This document shows, piece after piece, positions 55,787 to 64,000 of a stretch of 64,000 bases of DNA; positions within the stretch are counted from its first letter, which is position 1, and each line of letters begins with the position of its first letter. The position numbers and the translations under genes were made by a program. Origin of the DNA: Rhodanobacter sp. C05 (GTDB lineage: Bacteria; Pseudomonadota; Gammaproteobacteria; Xanthomonadales; Rhodanobacteraceae); assembly GCF_002001165.1 (NCBI RefSeq), contig NZ_MUNQ01000007.1, forward strand, positions 1 to 64,000. Reading direction: 5' to 3'. The notes beneath the pieces were generated by a model, which saw only the letters and a list, made by a program, of their open reading frames with translations, had not been told where the DNA came from and made no database searches.

Positions 55787-56056
55787 TTACTCTTCTGGTG
55801 CCGGCTTCATTTTCTCCAGCACTTCTTCCAGATCGGTGATCACCGTTTCCAGTGCCTCATGCAGCTGCCCCTGCCGATCCATCAGGTCGGCAATCTTGTC
55901 GGCCAGCTTCAGCTTGGACAACTCGCCGTCGAACAACAGCCATTCCGCCGTCAGCGTTTCCACGTTGTTCTTGGAGTAATGCCGCATCTCCTTGAGCTGC
56001 GCCACCGTATCGCCGATATGGTCGGCGGGGGTCTTCTTGACATGTTCGTCGGACAT
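55787..56056 (-). CDS. Hypothetical small helical protein
   Basis: An 89-residue acidic protein with a clear GAGGAA Shine-Dalgarno. It is almost all helix-forming (HIGDTVAQLKEMRHYSKNNVETL, then LKLADKIADLMDRQGQLHEALETV in outline) and probably coiled-coil. There is no signal peptide, membrane segment or family I recognise. It is convergent with the PiT gene (26 bases between the ends). Confidence 0.6.
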   Translation of the reverse strand: MSDEHVKKTPADHIGDTVAQLKEMRHYSKNNVETLTAEWLLFDGELSKLKLADKIADLMDRQGQLHEALETVITDLEEVLEKMKPAPEE

Positions 56057-56135
56057 GGTGGTTCCTCGTGGCGAAATGTAGCTATTCGCTCGAACCGTAA
56101 CGCCAAGAACGCGAAGCTGAGGTCAATACCCTCTA

Positions 56136-56696
56136 TCAGTAATCCCAGTGCTCATTGCGCACCGGCAGGCGATTGAGCATGTCGCGGCAATCACGCCAGT
56201 GGGGCATCAGTTTGTTCATCAACGCGATGAATCGATCGTTGTGGGTCGGCTCGCGCAGATGTACGAGTTCGTGAACGACGATGTATTCGAGGCACTCGGG
56301 CGGCTTTTTGGCCAGTTCGGTATTGAGCCGGATATTCCGAGCTGTTGGGTTACAGCTGCCCCACTTCGTTTTCATGTGCTGCACGTAAAAGTGTTCGGCC
56401 CATGCGCCAACGATCGGTTCCCACTTTGCCAGCAACGCCGGCACGGCAAGCTTCAAGTTGCTGCGGTACCAGTCAGCCAGAAGCACTTCACGCTTTTTCA
56501 CGCTCGTGCCGGGACGAACCTGCAGCCGCAGGTGCCTGTGCATCAGATGAACCGAAGGCCGTGCTTCCACCTCGACGATTTGCAGCAAGTAACGCCGCCC
56601 CCAGACATAGTGGCTTTCACGCTCAAGGTATTCGCGCGGCGTTTCCCGCTCTTGCGCAAGCAGCTTCTTCTGTTGCTGTCTGACCCGCCTCGGTCT
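56136..56696 (-). pseudogene. 5'-truncated YgjP-type (DUF45) metallopeptidase
   Basis: The open frame reads RRVRQQQKKLLAQERE, ESHYVWGRRYLLQIVE and VVHELVHLREPTHND, the latter with the zinc motif HELVH. This is the YgjP/DUF45 metallopeptidase family. A TGA at 56699-56697 cuts the frame before any ATG, and the N-terminal 45-50 residues seen in full members are missing. The only start inside is TTG 56588 (LLQIVEVE), which would drop conserved residues. The gene is probably a remnant. Translation of a shortened protein from the TTG is the alternative. Confidence 0.65.
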
Positions 56697-56770
56697 TCAC
56701 CGGCACGCCATAGCGCACGTAGGTCAATGGCTGTCGGCAAATCGGCCGGATCTGCTGATTTGCGCTACAT

Positions 56771-56803
56771 AAAAAAGAAGCCCCGCAATGCGGGGCTTTT
56801 TGT
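56771..56803. terminator. Bidirectional terminator near the purA 3' region
   Basis: The hairpin GCCCCGC-AAT-GCGGGGC (56780-56796) has TTTTT on the plus side and an A-rich tract that acts as a T-run on the minus side. It can end transcripts coming down from purA. Confidence 0.75.
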
Positions 56804-56859
56804 GGTGACGGCTAGAGCAGCAAGGTCGGGATGGATGATCGGTTTCGTTGTTGAAGTGC

Positions 56860-56928
56860 GATTCCCGCCTTCGCGGGAATGACGGCTCGTTAGGGTGACG
56901 GCTCGTGGGGATGACGGCTCGTTGGGAT
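56860..56928. repeat. REP-like hairpin followed by three 16-bp tandem repeats
   Basis: A hairpin with arms ATTCCCGC and GCGGGAAT (56861-56880) shares its core with the pair at 36399-36498. Directly after it come three 16-base units, 56881-56896, 56897-56912 and 56913-56928. Each starts GACGGCTCGT and ends with a variable six-base tail. The block lies 31 bases downstream of the purA stop. Confidence 0.85.
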
Positions 56929-56958
56929 GTGCCCTCGTCCTCCTACTGCTGCTACCAA

Positions 56959-58332
<1,374 letters not shown>

Positions 58333-58515
58333 TCAATGAAACAGTTGCAACAGCAGCAGCCCGACCACCATCACGCCGGCACCGTACAGGCGCAAGGTAC
58401 GTGGCGGCAGTTTCAGCGCCTCGCGCACCATCGCCTGCCAGCCTTGCGGCACCGCGAACAGCAACAGCCCTTCGATCACCATCATCAGGCACAGCGCGGC
58501 AACCAACTGGTGCAT
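58333..58515 (-). CDS. DUF2065 small membrane protein (YjeT-like)
   Basis: A 60-residue protein with two transmembrane helices (QLVAALCLMMVIEGLLLFAV and LRLYGAGVMVVGLLLLQLF) around a short PQGW-containing loop. This matches the DUF2065/YjeT family by size, sequence and position between hflC and purA, its place in E. coli too. Function unknown. Confidence 0.88.
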   Translation of the reverse strand: MHQLVAALCLMMVIEGLLLFAVPQGWQAMVREALKLPPRTLRLYGAGVMVVGLLLLQLFH

Positions 58516-58526
58516 CGGAACGCGCC

Positions 58527-59399
58527 TTAGCGCTTCGAGGCAGCCGGCTGGCTGAAGTAGTGCATGAACTCCGAATCGGGTTTCAGGATCAGCACGCCCT
58601 TGCCATCCTTGAACGATGTCTCGTATGCCTGCAGGCTGCGGTAGAACGCGAAGAACTCCGGATCCTGGTTGTAGGCCTGGGCGTAGATCTGCGCGGCCTG
58701 GGCATCTCCCTCACCACGGATCTTGGCGGCGTCGCGCTGGGCATCGGCGCGCAGCACCTGGCCCTGGCGATCGGCATCGGCCTGGATCGTCTCGGCCGAT
58801 TCCTGGCCGGTGAAGCGCAGTTCGTTGGCCAGCTGCAGACGCTCGGCACGCATGCGCTTGTAGACCGATTCGCTGACCTCGTTGGGCAGGTCGATGCGCT
58901 TGATGCGCACGTCGACCACGGCGATGCCGAGGTTCTTGCGCGCGGCGGCATCGGTCTGCGTGCGTACCCGCTCGGTGATGTCCTTGCGGCCGCCGGAGAT
59001 CAGGTCAGGCAGGGTGCGTGCGTTGAACTCGAAGCGCAGGCCGTCCTTGACGATCGGGGTCAGCCGCTGCGCCGCCATCAGCTGGTCGCCGCCGGTGGCG
59101 CGGTAATAGGCCGCGTTGTCGACCACGCGCCACTTCACGTAGAAGTCGACGTTGACGCTCTTCTTCTCGGAGGTGAAATAACGTTCCGGCGGCGCATCCA
59201 GCGACAGGATGCGCTTGTCGAAGTCCATCACCTGCTGGATCACCGGCAGCTTGAAGTGCAGCCCCGGCTGGTAATCGGTATGCACGATGCGGCCGAACTG
59301 CAGCAGCAGCGCGCTGTGCCCTTCGCTGACCACGAACATGCTGTTGAGGCCAAGCAGGATGACGATGGCGGCGATGATGACGGAGGTGAGCTTCATCAT
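58527..59399 (-). CDS. hflC: FtsH protease modulator HflC
   Basis: A 290-residue SPFH/Band 7 protein with an N-terminal transmembrane helix (VIIAAIVILLGLNSMFVV) and a periplasmic SPFH domain (EGHSALLLQFGRI, FDKRILSLDAPPERYFTSEKK). A helical tail follows, with RMRAERLQLANELRFTGQE and AEGD-type repeats. With HflK it forms the cage around FtsH that restrains its proteolysis. Its ATG overlaps the hflK stop (ATGATG), so the pair is coupled. Confidence 0.96.
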   Translation of the reverse strand: MMKLTSVIIAAIVILLGLNSMFVVSEGHSALLLQFGRIVHTDYQPGLHFKLPVIQQVMDFDKRILSLDAPPERYFTSEKKSVNVDFYVKWRVVDNAAYYRATGGDQLMAAQRLTPIVKDGLRFEFNARTLPDLISGGRKDITERVRTQTDAAARKNLGIAVVDVRIKRIDLPNEVSESVYKRMRAERLQLANELRFTGQESAETIQADADRQGQVLRADAQRDAAKIRGEGDAQAAQIYAQAYNQDPEFFAFYRSLQAYETSFKDGKGVLILKPDSEFMHYFSQPAASKR

Positions 59400-60469
59400 G
59401 GCTGCGTCCCCTTGTCGGCTGCATTGTTACTGGCAGGTGCCGGCGTGACCGCGCCCGCCGTGACGGTGCCGGCATCCGGTGCCGCTGCTGCTGCCTGCGC
59501 TGGCGGCAGATTGATGATGTTGCGGCCGTCGGAGCCGTCGATCACCTTGGGATTGTTCGCCATCACCTGTTCCATGGTTTCCAGCCACAGGCGTTTGCGC
59601 GTCACTTCGGGCGCCGCCTTGTACTGGGTCAACAGCAGGTTGAAGCGCGCGATGTCGCCCTGGGCGCGGGCAATTCGTTCGGCCTGGTAGCCGGAAGCCT
59701 CGGCTGCGATGCGCGCGGCGTCGCCACGCGCCACCGGCACCACCTTGCTGGCATAGGCCAGGGCACCGTTCTCGATGCTCTGCTTGTCCTCGCGGGCGTT
59801 GTTGACGTCGTCGAAGGCGTCCTTCACCTCGTTCGGCGGGGACACGTTCTGGAAGCTGACCTCGGTGACGCGCAGGCCGGAGTCGTAGCCGTCCAGCGTC
59901 TTCTGCAGGGTGGTTTGCGCCTCGCTGACCAGGCTGGCGCCGGCGGCGGACAGGATCTGGTCCATGTCGCTGCTGCCGATCACCGAGCGCACGGCGGCCT
60001 CGGCGGCAGCGCCGATGGTGCCGTCCGGATCATTCAGCGAGAACAGGTATTTGCGCGAATCGTCCACCTGGTACTGCACGGTGAAGTCGATGGTGATGAT
60101 GTTCTCGTCGCGGGTCAGCATGGCCACCTTGTCGGTGACCGAGCGGATTCGCGTGGACTCGACCTTGGTGACTGACTCGAACGGCTGCGGCAGCTTCAGG
60201 TGGAAGCCCGGCGTCAGCGTGCGCGAGTACTCGCCGAAGCGCAGCACCACGCCGGTCTGGCGCGCGCCGATGATGGTGTAGCAGCTGAGCAGCAGGCCGA
60301 CCACGAGCACCAGCAACACGGCCGCCAGGATGCTGCCCGGACCCTGCCTGAGCCTGCTCGTGGCGCTACGGATGGTGTTGAGCAACTCGTCCAGCGGCGA
60401 TTTGCCGGACGGACGCTTCCTGTTCCACGGATCGTTCTGCCCGTTCTTGCCGGGTTCATTCCATGCCAC
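59396..60469 (-). CDS. hflK: FtsH protease modulator HflK
   Basis: A 357-residue SPFH protein. It has a cytosolic N-terminus rich in Gly/Asn/Pro/Lys (WNEPGKNGQNDPWNRKRP), a transmembrane helix at about 48-68, the SPFH domain (TGVVLRFGEYSRTLTPGFHLKLP), a helical tail and an Ala/Pro-rich C-terminus. It assembles with HflC around FtsH. The start is GTG 60469, with GGAG seven bases upstream; the longer frame to 60598 has no family-like residues. Confidence 0.96.
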   Translation of the reverse strand: MAWNEPGKNGQNDPWNRKRPSGKSPLDELLNTIRSATSRLRQGPGSILAAVLLVLVVGLLLSCYTIIGARQTGVVLRFGEYSRTLTPGFHLKLPQPFESVTKVESTRIRSVTDKVAMLTRDENIITIDFTVQYQVDDSRKYLFSLNDPDGTIGAAAEAAVRSVIGSSDMDQILSAAGASLVSEAQTTLQKTLDGYDSGLRVTEVSFQNVSPPNEVKDAFDDVNNAREDKQSIENGALAYASKVVPVARGDAARIAAEASGYQAERIARAQGDIARFNLLLTQYKAAPEVTRKRLWLETMEQVMANNPKVIDGSDGRNIINLPPAQAAAAAPDAGTVTAGAVTPAPASNNAADKGTQP

Positions 60470-60649
60470 TGTCAGTCTCCTTGAGGCCGTCGGGAGGCCG
60501 GCAACCACGGCCGGAACACACGTTGAACGGAGTAACCCATGAGGGATGGGACCAAAGCTTGTTGAAGCACCGTGCGACCCCGTCAGGTAGCCGCACAAAC
60601 ACCGGGCATTCTAGCAGAGCAAGCTGGCGTCGTCCGCTGTGCCACGACG

Positions 60650-61951
60650 CTATTCCGCCGGGGCCAGCAGCTCACGCAACAGCAGGGTCTCGGCCGCATT
60701 GCCGCCACTGAGTGGCGCGATCACGCTGCGCGGTGCGTCGATGCGCAGCTGCCAGCCGTGTTCGTCCACCGTTTCACCGGTGATCGCGCCAGCCGCCTTC
60801 AGCCGCGCATGCAGGCGCCCGGCCGACAGTGGCAACTGCAGCGCCGACTGCACGCGCTCGCCGCCGAGCAGTTCACCCAGCGCCTGACGCAGCAGCTCGA
60901 GGCCGACGCCGGTGGCGGCAGACAGCCAGACCCGCACGGGTTTGCCGGCGGCATCGCGGTCGATGCGCGGCTCGGCACCGGCCAGGTCGATCTTGTTCAT
61001 GATGTGCAGCTGCGGCACGTCGCCGGCGTCGATCTCTTCCAGCACGTTGTCGACGACGCGATGCAGCCGTTCGCGCTCCTCGTCGGCGGCATCGCTGACG
61101 TGCAGCAGCAGGTCGGCATCGCGTGCCTCGGCCAGGGTGGCGCGGAACGCGGCAACCAGGTCATGCGGCAGCTCGCGGATGAAGCCGACGGTGTCGGCCA
61201 GCACTGCCGGGCCGCAGCTCAGGTCTTCCAGCTTGCGCACGGTGGGATCGAGCGTGGCGAACAGCAGGTCGGCGGTGAACACCTCGCCGGTGGTCAACGC
61301 ATTGAACAGGGTCGACTTGCCGGCATTGGTGTAGCCGACCAGGGCCACGCGTGGCACCGTGTTGCGCAGCCGCGCACGCCGCTGCTGGCCGCGCTGGGTC
61401 TGCACCTTTTCCAGCCGCTTGGTGAGCATCTTGACCCGCTCGGCGAGCAGGCGGCGATCCAGCTCCAGCTGGGTTTCGCCCGGGCCACGGTTGCCGATCA
61501 TGCCGCCGCGCTGGGCGTCCAGATGGGTCCAGCCACGCACCAGCCGGGTGGCGATGTGCTTGAGCTGGGCCAGCTCCACTTCCAGCTTGCCTTCGTGCGA
61601 ACGTGCGCGCTGGGCGAAGATGTCCAGGATCAGCCCGGCGCGATCGACCACGCGGATGCCCAGATGCTTCTCGAGGTTGCGCTCCTGCACCGGGGTGAGC
61701 ACGTGGTCGACCAGCACCAGGTCGGCCTCCAGCGCACGCGCCGCCTCGGCGACCTCGTTGGCCTTGCCGGTGCCGATGTAATAACGCGGGTTGGGGTCCT
61801 CGACGCGGGCGCTGATGACGCCCAGCACCTCGGCGCCGGCCGACTTCACCAGCTCGGCGAATTCCTCGGCGCGACGCGCCGTATCGCCTTCGCCGCGGGA
61901 ATGCGGCAAAACCAGCACGGCGCGGTCGCCTTTCTTTTGTCTGTCGAACAC
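60650..61951 (-). CDS. hflX: Ribosome-associated GTPase HflX
   Basis: A 433-residue GTPase that splits stalled or heat-damaged 70S ribosomes. The N-terminal HflX domain (VLPHSRGE, EVLGVISARVEDPNPRYYIGTGK) and the linker helix (QRGGMIGNRGPGETQLELDRR) precede the G domain with G1 GYTNAGKSTLFNAL, G3 DTVGFIRELP and NKIDL. It starts at GTG 61951. It lies 57 bases after hfq and 180 before hflK, in the conserved order. Confidence 0.97.
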   Translation of the reverse strand: MFDRQKKGDRAVLVLPHSRGEGDTARRAEEFAELVKSAGAEVLGVISARVEDPNPRYYIGTGKANEVAEAARALEADLVLVDHVLTPVQERNLEKHLGIRVVDRAGLILDIFAQRARSHEGKLEVELAQLKHIATRLVRGWTHLDAQRGGMIGNRGPGETQLELDRRLLAERVKMLTKRLEKVQTQRGQQRRARLRNTVPRVALVGYTNAGKSTLFNALTTGEVFTADLLFATLDPTVRKLEDLSCGPAVLADTVGFIRELPHDLVAAFRATLAEARDADLLLHVSDAADEERERLHRVVDNVLEEIDAGDVPQLHIMNKIDLAGAEPRIDRDAAGKPVRVWLSAATGVGLELLRQALGELLGGERVQSALQLPLSAGRLHARLKAAGAITGETVDEHGWQLRIDAPRSVIAPLSGGNAAETLLLRELLAPAE

Positions 61952-62008
61952 GAGTGGGAGTGATCCTTCAGGAGCAGACCCACGTCATGCGGGCAGTTAC
62001 CCCATCAA

Positions 62009-62296
62009 TCAAGCGTCCGCGTCATTCGAGGCGGCTACCGGGTCGACATGGCCATCGTGGCCTTCATGGCCGTCGTGGCCATTGCCGATACGCACATTGC
62101 GGCTGGGCACCACGGTGGAGATGGCGTGCTTGTAGACCATCTGGCTGACCTGATTGCGCAGCAGCACCACAAACTGGTCGAACGATTCGACCGTCCCCTG
62201 CAACTTGATGCCGTTGACCAGATAGATGGCGACCGGCACGCGTTCGCGCCGAAGCGCATTCAAAAACGGATCCTGCAACGATTGTCCCTTGGACAT
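62009..62296 (-). CDS. hfq: RNA chaperone Hfq with a His/Asp-rich tail
   Basis: A 95-residue Sm-like protein that forms hexamers and pairs sRNAs with mRNAs. The core is standard: [30 protein letters not shown] (in part), [10 protein letters not shown] and the Sm2 motif VYKHAIST. The C-terminal tail from about residue 73 is [23 protein letters not shown] in outline: five His and seven Asp/Glu, unlike the Ser/Gln-rich enteric tail. GGGGAG lies 8 bases before the ATG. It follows miaA by 133 bases. Confidence 0.97.
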   Translation of the reverse strand: MSKGQSLQDPFLNALRRERVPVAIYLVNGIKLQGTVESFDQFVVLLRNQVSQMVYKHAISTVVPSRNVRIGNGHDGHEGHDGHVDPVAASNDADA

Positions 62297-62429
62297 TTCT
62301 TGTTCTCCCCTTGCAACGGACAGGCCCGGGAAAAAACGCCGAAGGCGCCCCGGCCCAACTCATCGGAGATGTTAGCTGTTTTCAAACGCTTGATGAAAGG
62401 GGATTTTTGCGCGTTGGCGGCGCACTGGA

Positions 62430-63410
62430 TCACGCTGTCGGCGCGATGTCGTGCGCCGATTCGTCCGAAGCACCCAGAAACAGCTGTACGGCATCGACTG
62501 CACGATCCAGCAAATCGGGGCGGTCCGGATCAAACAGACGCGCGCCGACGTCGCTGCGCAGCCAGGTGATCTGCCGTTTGGCCAGCTGGCGGGTGGCGAA
62601 GATGCCGCGATCGCGGAACTCGCCGGACGTCGAATCGCCATCCAGATACTCCCACGCTTGCCGATAACCGACCGCACGGATCGCCGGCAACTCGGCATGC
62701 AGGTCGCCGCGGGCGCGCAAGGCATGCACCTCTTCGAGGAAGCCGGTCGCCAGCATCGCATCGAAACGCTGGGCGATGCGTTCGTGCAGCCGACTGCGAC
62801 CCGCCGGCAGCAGGGCCAGCTTGAGTACGCGCCACGGGAAGTGTGCGCTGCTGCCGCCACGTTGCAGTTCGGACAGCGGTCGGCCGGTCAGTTCGATCAC
62901 TTCCAGCGCGCGCTGCAGGCGCTGTGCATCGTTGCAGCCGATGCGTGCCGCAGCGACCGGATCCAGCTTCAGCAATCGTGCATGCTGCGCCGGCCAGCCG
63001 ACTTGTTCCGCCTCTGCGGAAAGTCGTGCCCGGATGGCGGGATCGGCTTCCGGCAAATCGGACAGCCCTTGCTGCAGTGCGCGGAAATACAGCCCGGTGC
63101 CACCAACCAGCAGCGGCACCCTGCCCCGCACGCTGATCTGCTGCATCACCGGCAGCGCGTTGGCCCGAAAGTCCGCCGCCGAATACGGCTGCGCCGGATC
63201 GCGGATATCGACCAGCGCATGCGGATAACGCGCCAGTGTCGCCGCATCCGGCTTGGCCGTGCCGATATCCATGCCGCGATAGACCAGCGCCGAATCCACG
63301 CTGACCAAGTCCAGCGGGAAGCGTTCGCTCAGTTCGCATGCGAGCGCCGTCTTGCCCGAAGCAGTCGGGCCCATCAGGAAAATGGCGAGAGGGCGCTGGT
63401 CGACAGGCAT
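62430..63410 (-). CDS. miaA: tRNA dimethylallyltransferase
   Basis: A 326-residue enzyme that adds the isopentenyl group to A37 of tRNAs reading UNN codons. The P-loop [14 protein letters not shown] (about 10-23), [16 protein letters not shown] and the [14 protein letters not shown] segment are diagnostic, and the C-terminal [13 protein letters not shown] is typical. ATG 63410 is the best start by homology, although GGAGG sits very close to it; TTG 63452 is an alternative. It is the first gene of the miaA-hfq-hflX-hflKC-purA run. Confidence 0.96.
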   Translation of the reverse strand: MPVDQRPLAIFLMGPTASGKTALACELSERFPLDLVSVDSALVYRGMDIGTAKPDAATLARYPHALVDIRDPAQPYSAADFRANALPVMQQISVRGRVPLLVGGTGLYFRALQQGLSDLPEADPAIRARLSAEAEQVGWPAQHARLLKLDPVAAARIGCNDAQRLQRALEVIELTGRPLSELQRGGSSAHFPWRVLKLALLPAGRSRLHERIAQRFDAMLATGFLEEVHALRARGDLHAELPAIRAVGYRQAWEYLDGDSTSGEFRDRGIFATRQLAKRQITWLRSDVGARLFDPDRPDLLDRAVDAVQLFLGASDESAHDIAPTA

Positions 63411-63552
63411 GCCTCCATTGTAACGGGCATGGCTGTTCGCAGCCGGCGTCAACCGCCATGGTCAACGATGCGTTCAATGCAGGCAGTTTCTTTTGTACCG
63501 GGCGACGAAGACCGCACCCGCAGCCCCCGACCGATCATCAGAACCCTCCCGC

Positions 63553-64000
63553 ATGACATTCCCGAAATCGCTTTGCCTGCTGCTGGCCACATCCTTTGCC
63601 GTGGCCACCTTCGCTCGCGCAGCCAGTCCCTCTGCGGACTTCAGCGGGATATGGCGCCTGAACGATCAACAAAGCGACAGTCCATCCGATATCGCCGCAC
63701 GCCTGCGCGCGGAACGAAAACGCGAGCAACCCGTGCAGCAGCCGGCCAGTGCGGCTTCGACAGCTACACCGGCCAGTCAGACATCAGGTCACGGCGGCCA
63801 CGGCGGCAATCACGGCATGGGCGGCGGTGGCATGGGCGGTGGTCATGGCCACGGCGGTGGCCGGGGACAGAACAAGACTGCGACCACTGACAACGGCACT
63901 CCTCCGCCGGACGATCCGCCGCCGTTGCTCGCCAACGATTCAATGATGAACGTGCAGCAGGATGCCAAGGGCATCCGTGTGGTGCTTGGCGACAAGGATC
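63553..64000 (+). CDS. Exported Gly/His-rich protein (3' end beyond window)
   Basis: The frame opens at ATG 63553 and runs off the right edge (149 codons seen). The signal peptide is clear (KSLCLLLATSFAVATFARA, residues 5-23). The mature start SADFSGIWRLNDQQSD resembles exported proteins of unknown function in proteobacteria. A charged/Gln-Pro-rich linker follows. Residues about 80-105 are Gly/His/Met-rich (GHGGHGGNHGMGGGGMGGG), which could bind metal ions. A Pro-rich segment (PPPDDPPPLL) then leads into a beta-like region. The function is not recognised. Confidence 0.75.
   Translation, partial: MTFPKSLCLLLATSFAVATFARAASPSADFSGIWRLNDQQSDSPSDIAARLRAERKREQPVQQPASAASTATPASQTSGHGGHGGNHGMGGGGMGGGHGHGGGRGQNKTATTDNGTPPPDDPPPLLANDSMMNVQQDAKGIRVVLGDKD

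Noticed and set aside
62451..63890. A 479-codon plus-strand frame over miaA and the last gene
   Set aside because: It is antisense to miaA and out of frame with the exported protein at 63553, with no family features.

Overview
The window is chromosomal DNA, GC-rich, from a gammaproteobacterium. Several gene strings point to Xanthomonadales, most likely Rhodanobacteraceae (Rhodanobacter/Dyella/Frateuria-like). These are serC-pheA-aroA-kdsB-uvrC-pgsA, clpS-clpA beside infA, nudix-mnmA-hflD, pstSCAB-phoU, and miaA-hfq-hflX-hflK-hflC-DUF2065-purA. The placement is inferred from gene content and order only. No rRNA, CRISPR array, complete prophage or insertion sequence was seen.

Left part (1-4.2 kb). 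An exported RHS/TIG protein runs off the left edge. It is followed by a small lipoprotein and a di-heme cytochrome c peroxidase. Next come a 5'-truncated DNA adenine methyltransferase remnant and a tRNA group (Cys, Gly, Gly). Each tRNA-Gly has its own promoter and terminator.

4.2-23.6 kb. A minus-strand housekeeping run covers phospholipid synthesis (pgsA), repair (uvrC), KDO activation (kdsB), aromatic amino acids (aroA, pheA) and serine/PLP (serC). A LysM/TPR lipoprotein is convergent with a membrane phospho-signalling cluster of one Ser/Thr kinase and two FHA proteins, which is the least ordinary operon here. Then follow infA, clpA/clpS, a Nudix hydrolase, mnmA, hflD and an OmpR-type two-component pair.

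23.8-37.3 kb. A tripartite RND efflux operon is followed by an OprD-type porin, RNase T and the phosphate regulon pstSCAB-phoU. Repeats spaced 11 bp apart, resembling Pho boxes, lie upstream of both the porin and pstS. A REP-like inverted pair separates pstB from phoU.

37.3-46.6 kb. A small membrane protein, rlmB, rnr and a tRNA-Leu with a clean promoter and terminator. A short accessory stretch follows the tRNA: an AraC-type gene broken by one in-frame TGA, an NTF2-like exported protein and a VOC protein. A tandem glycine riboswitch then precedes gcvP.

46.6-56.7 kb. Signalling and envelope genes: two diguanylate cyclases with intact I-sites, a Sel1-like exported protein, an exported phospholipase D-like protein, an alpha/beta hydrolase, a membrane-anchored GAF/class III nucleotidyl cyclase with altered catalytic residues, a PiT phosphate transporter and a 5'-truncated YgjP-type metallopeptidase.

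56.8-64 kb. The conserved miaA-hfq-hflX-hflKC-purA superoperon on the minus strand, then the start of a Gly/His-rich exported protein cut by the right edge. Most of the window is ordinary core genome. The best leads for something less described are the kinase/FHA cluster, the divergent cyclase, and several unexplained palindromes and repeats.
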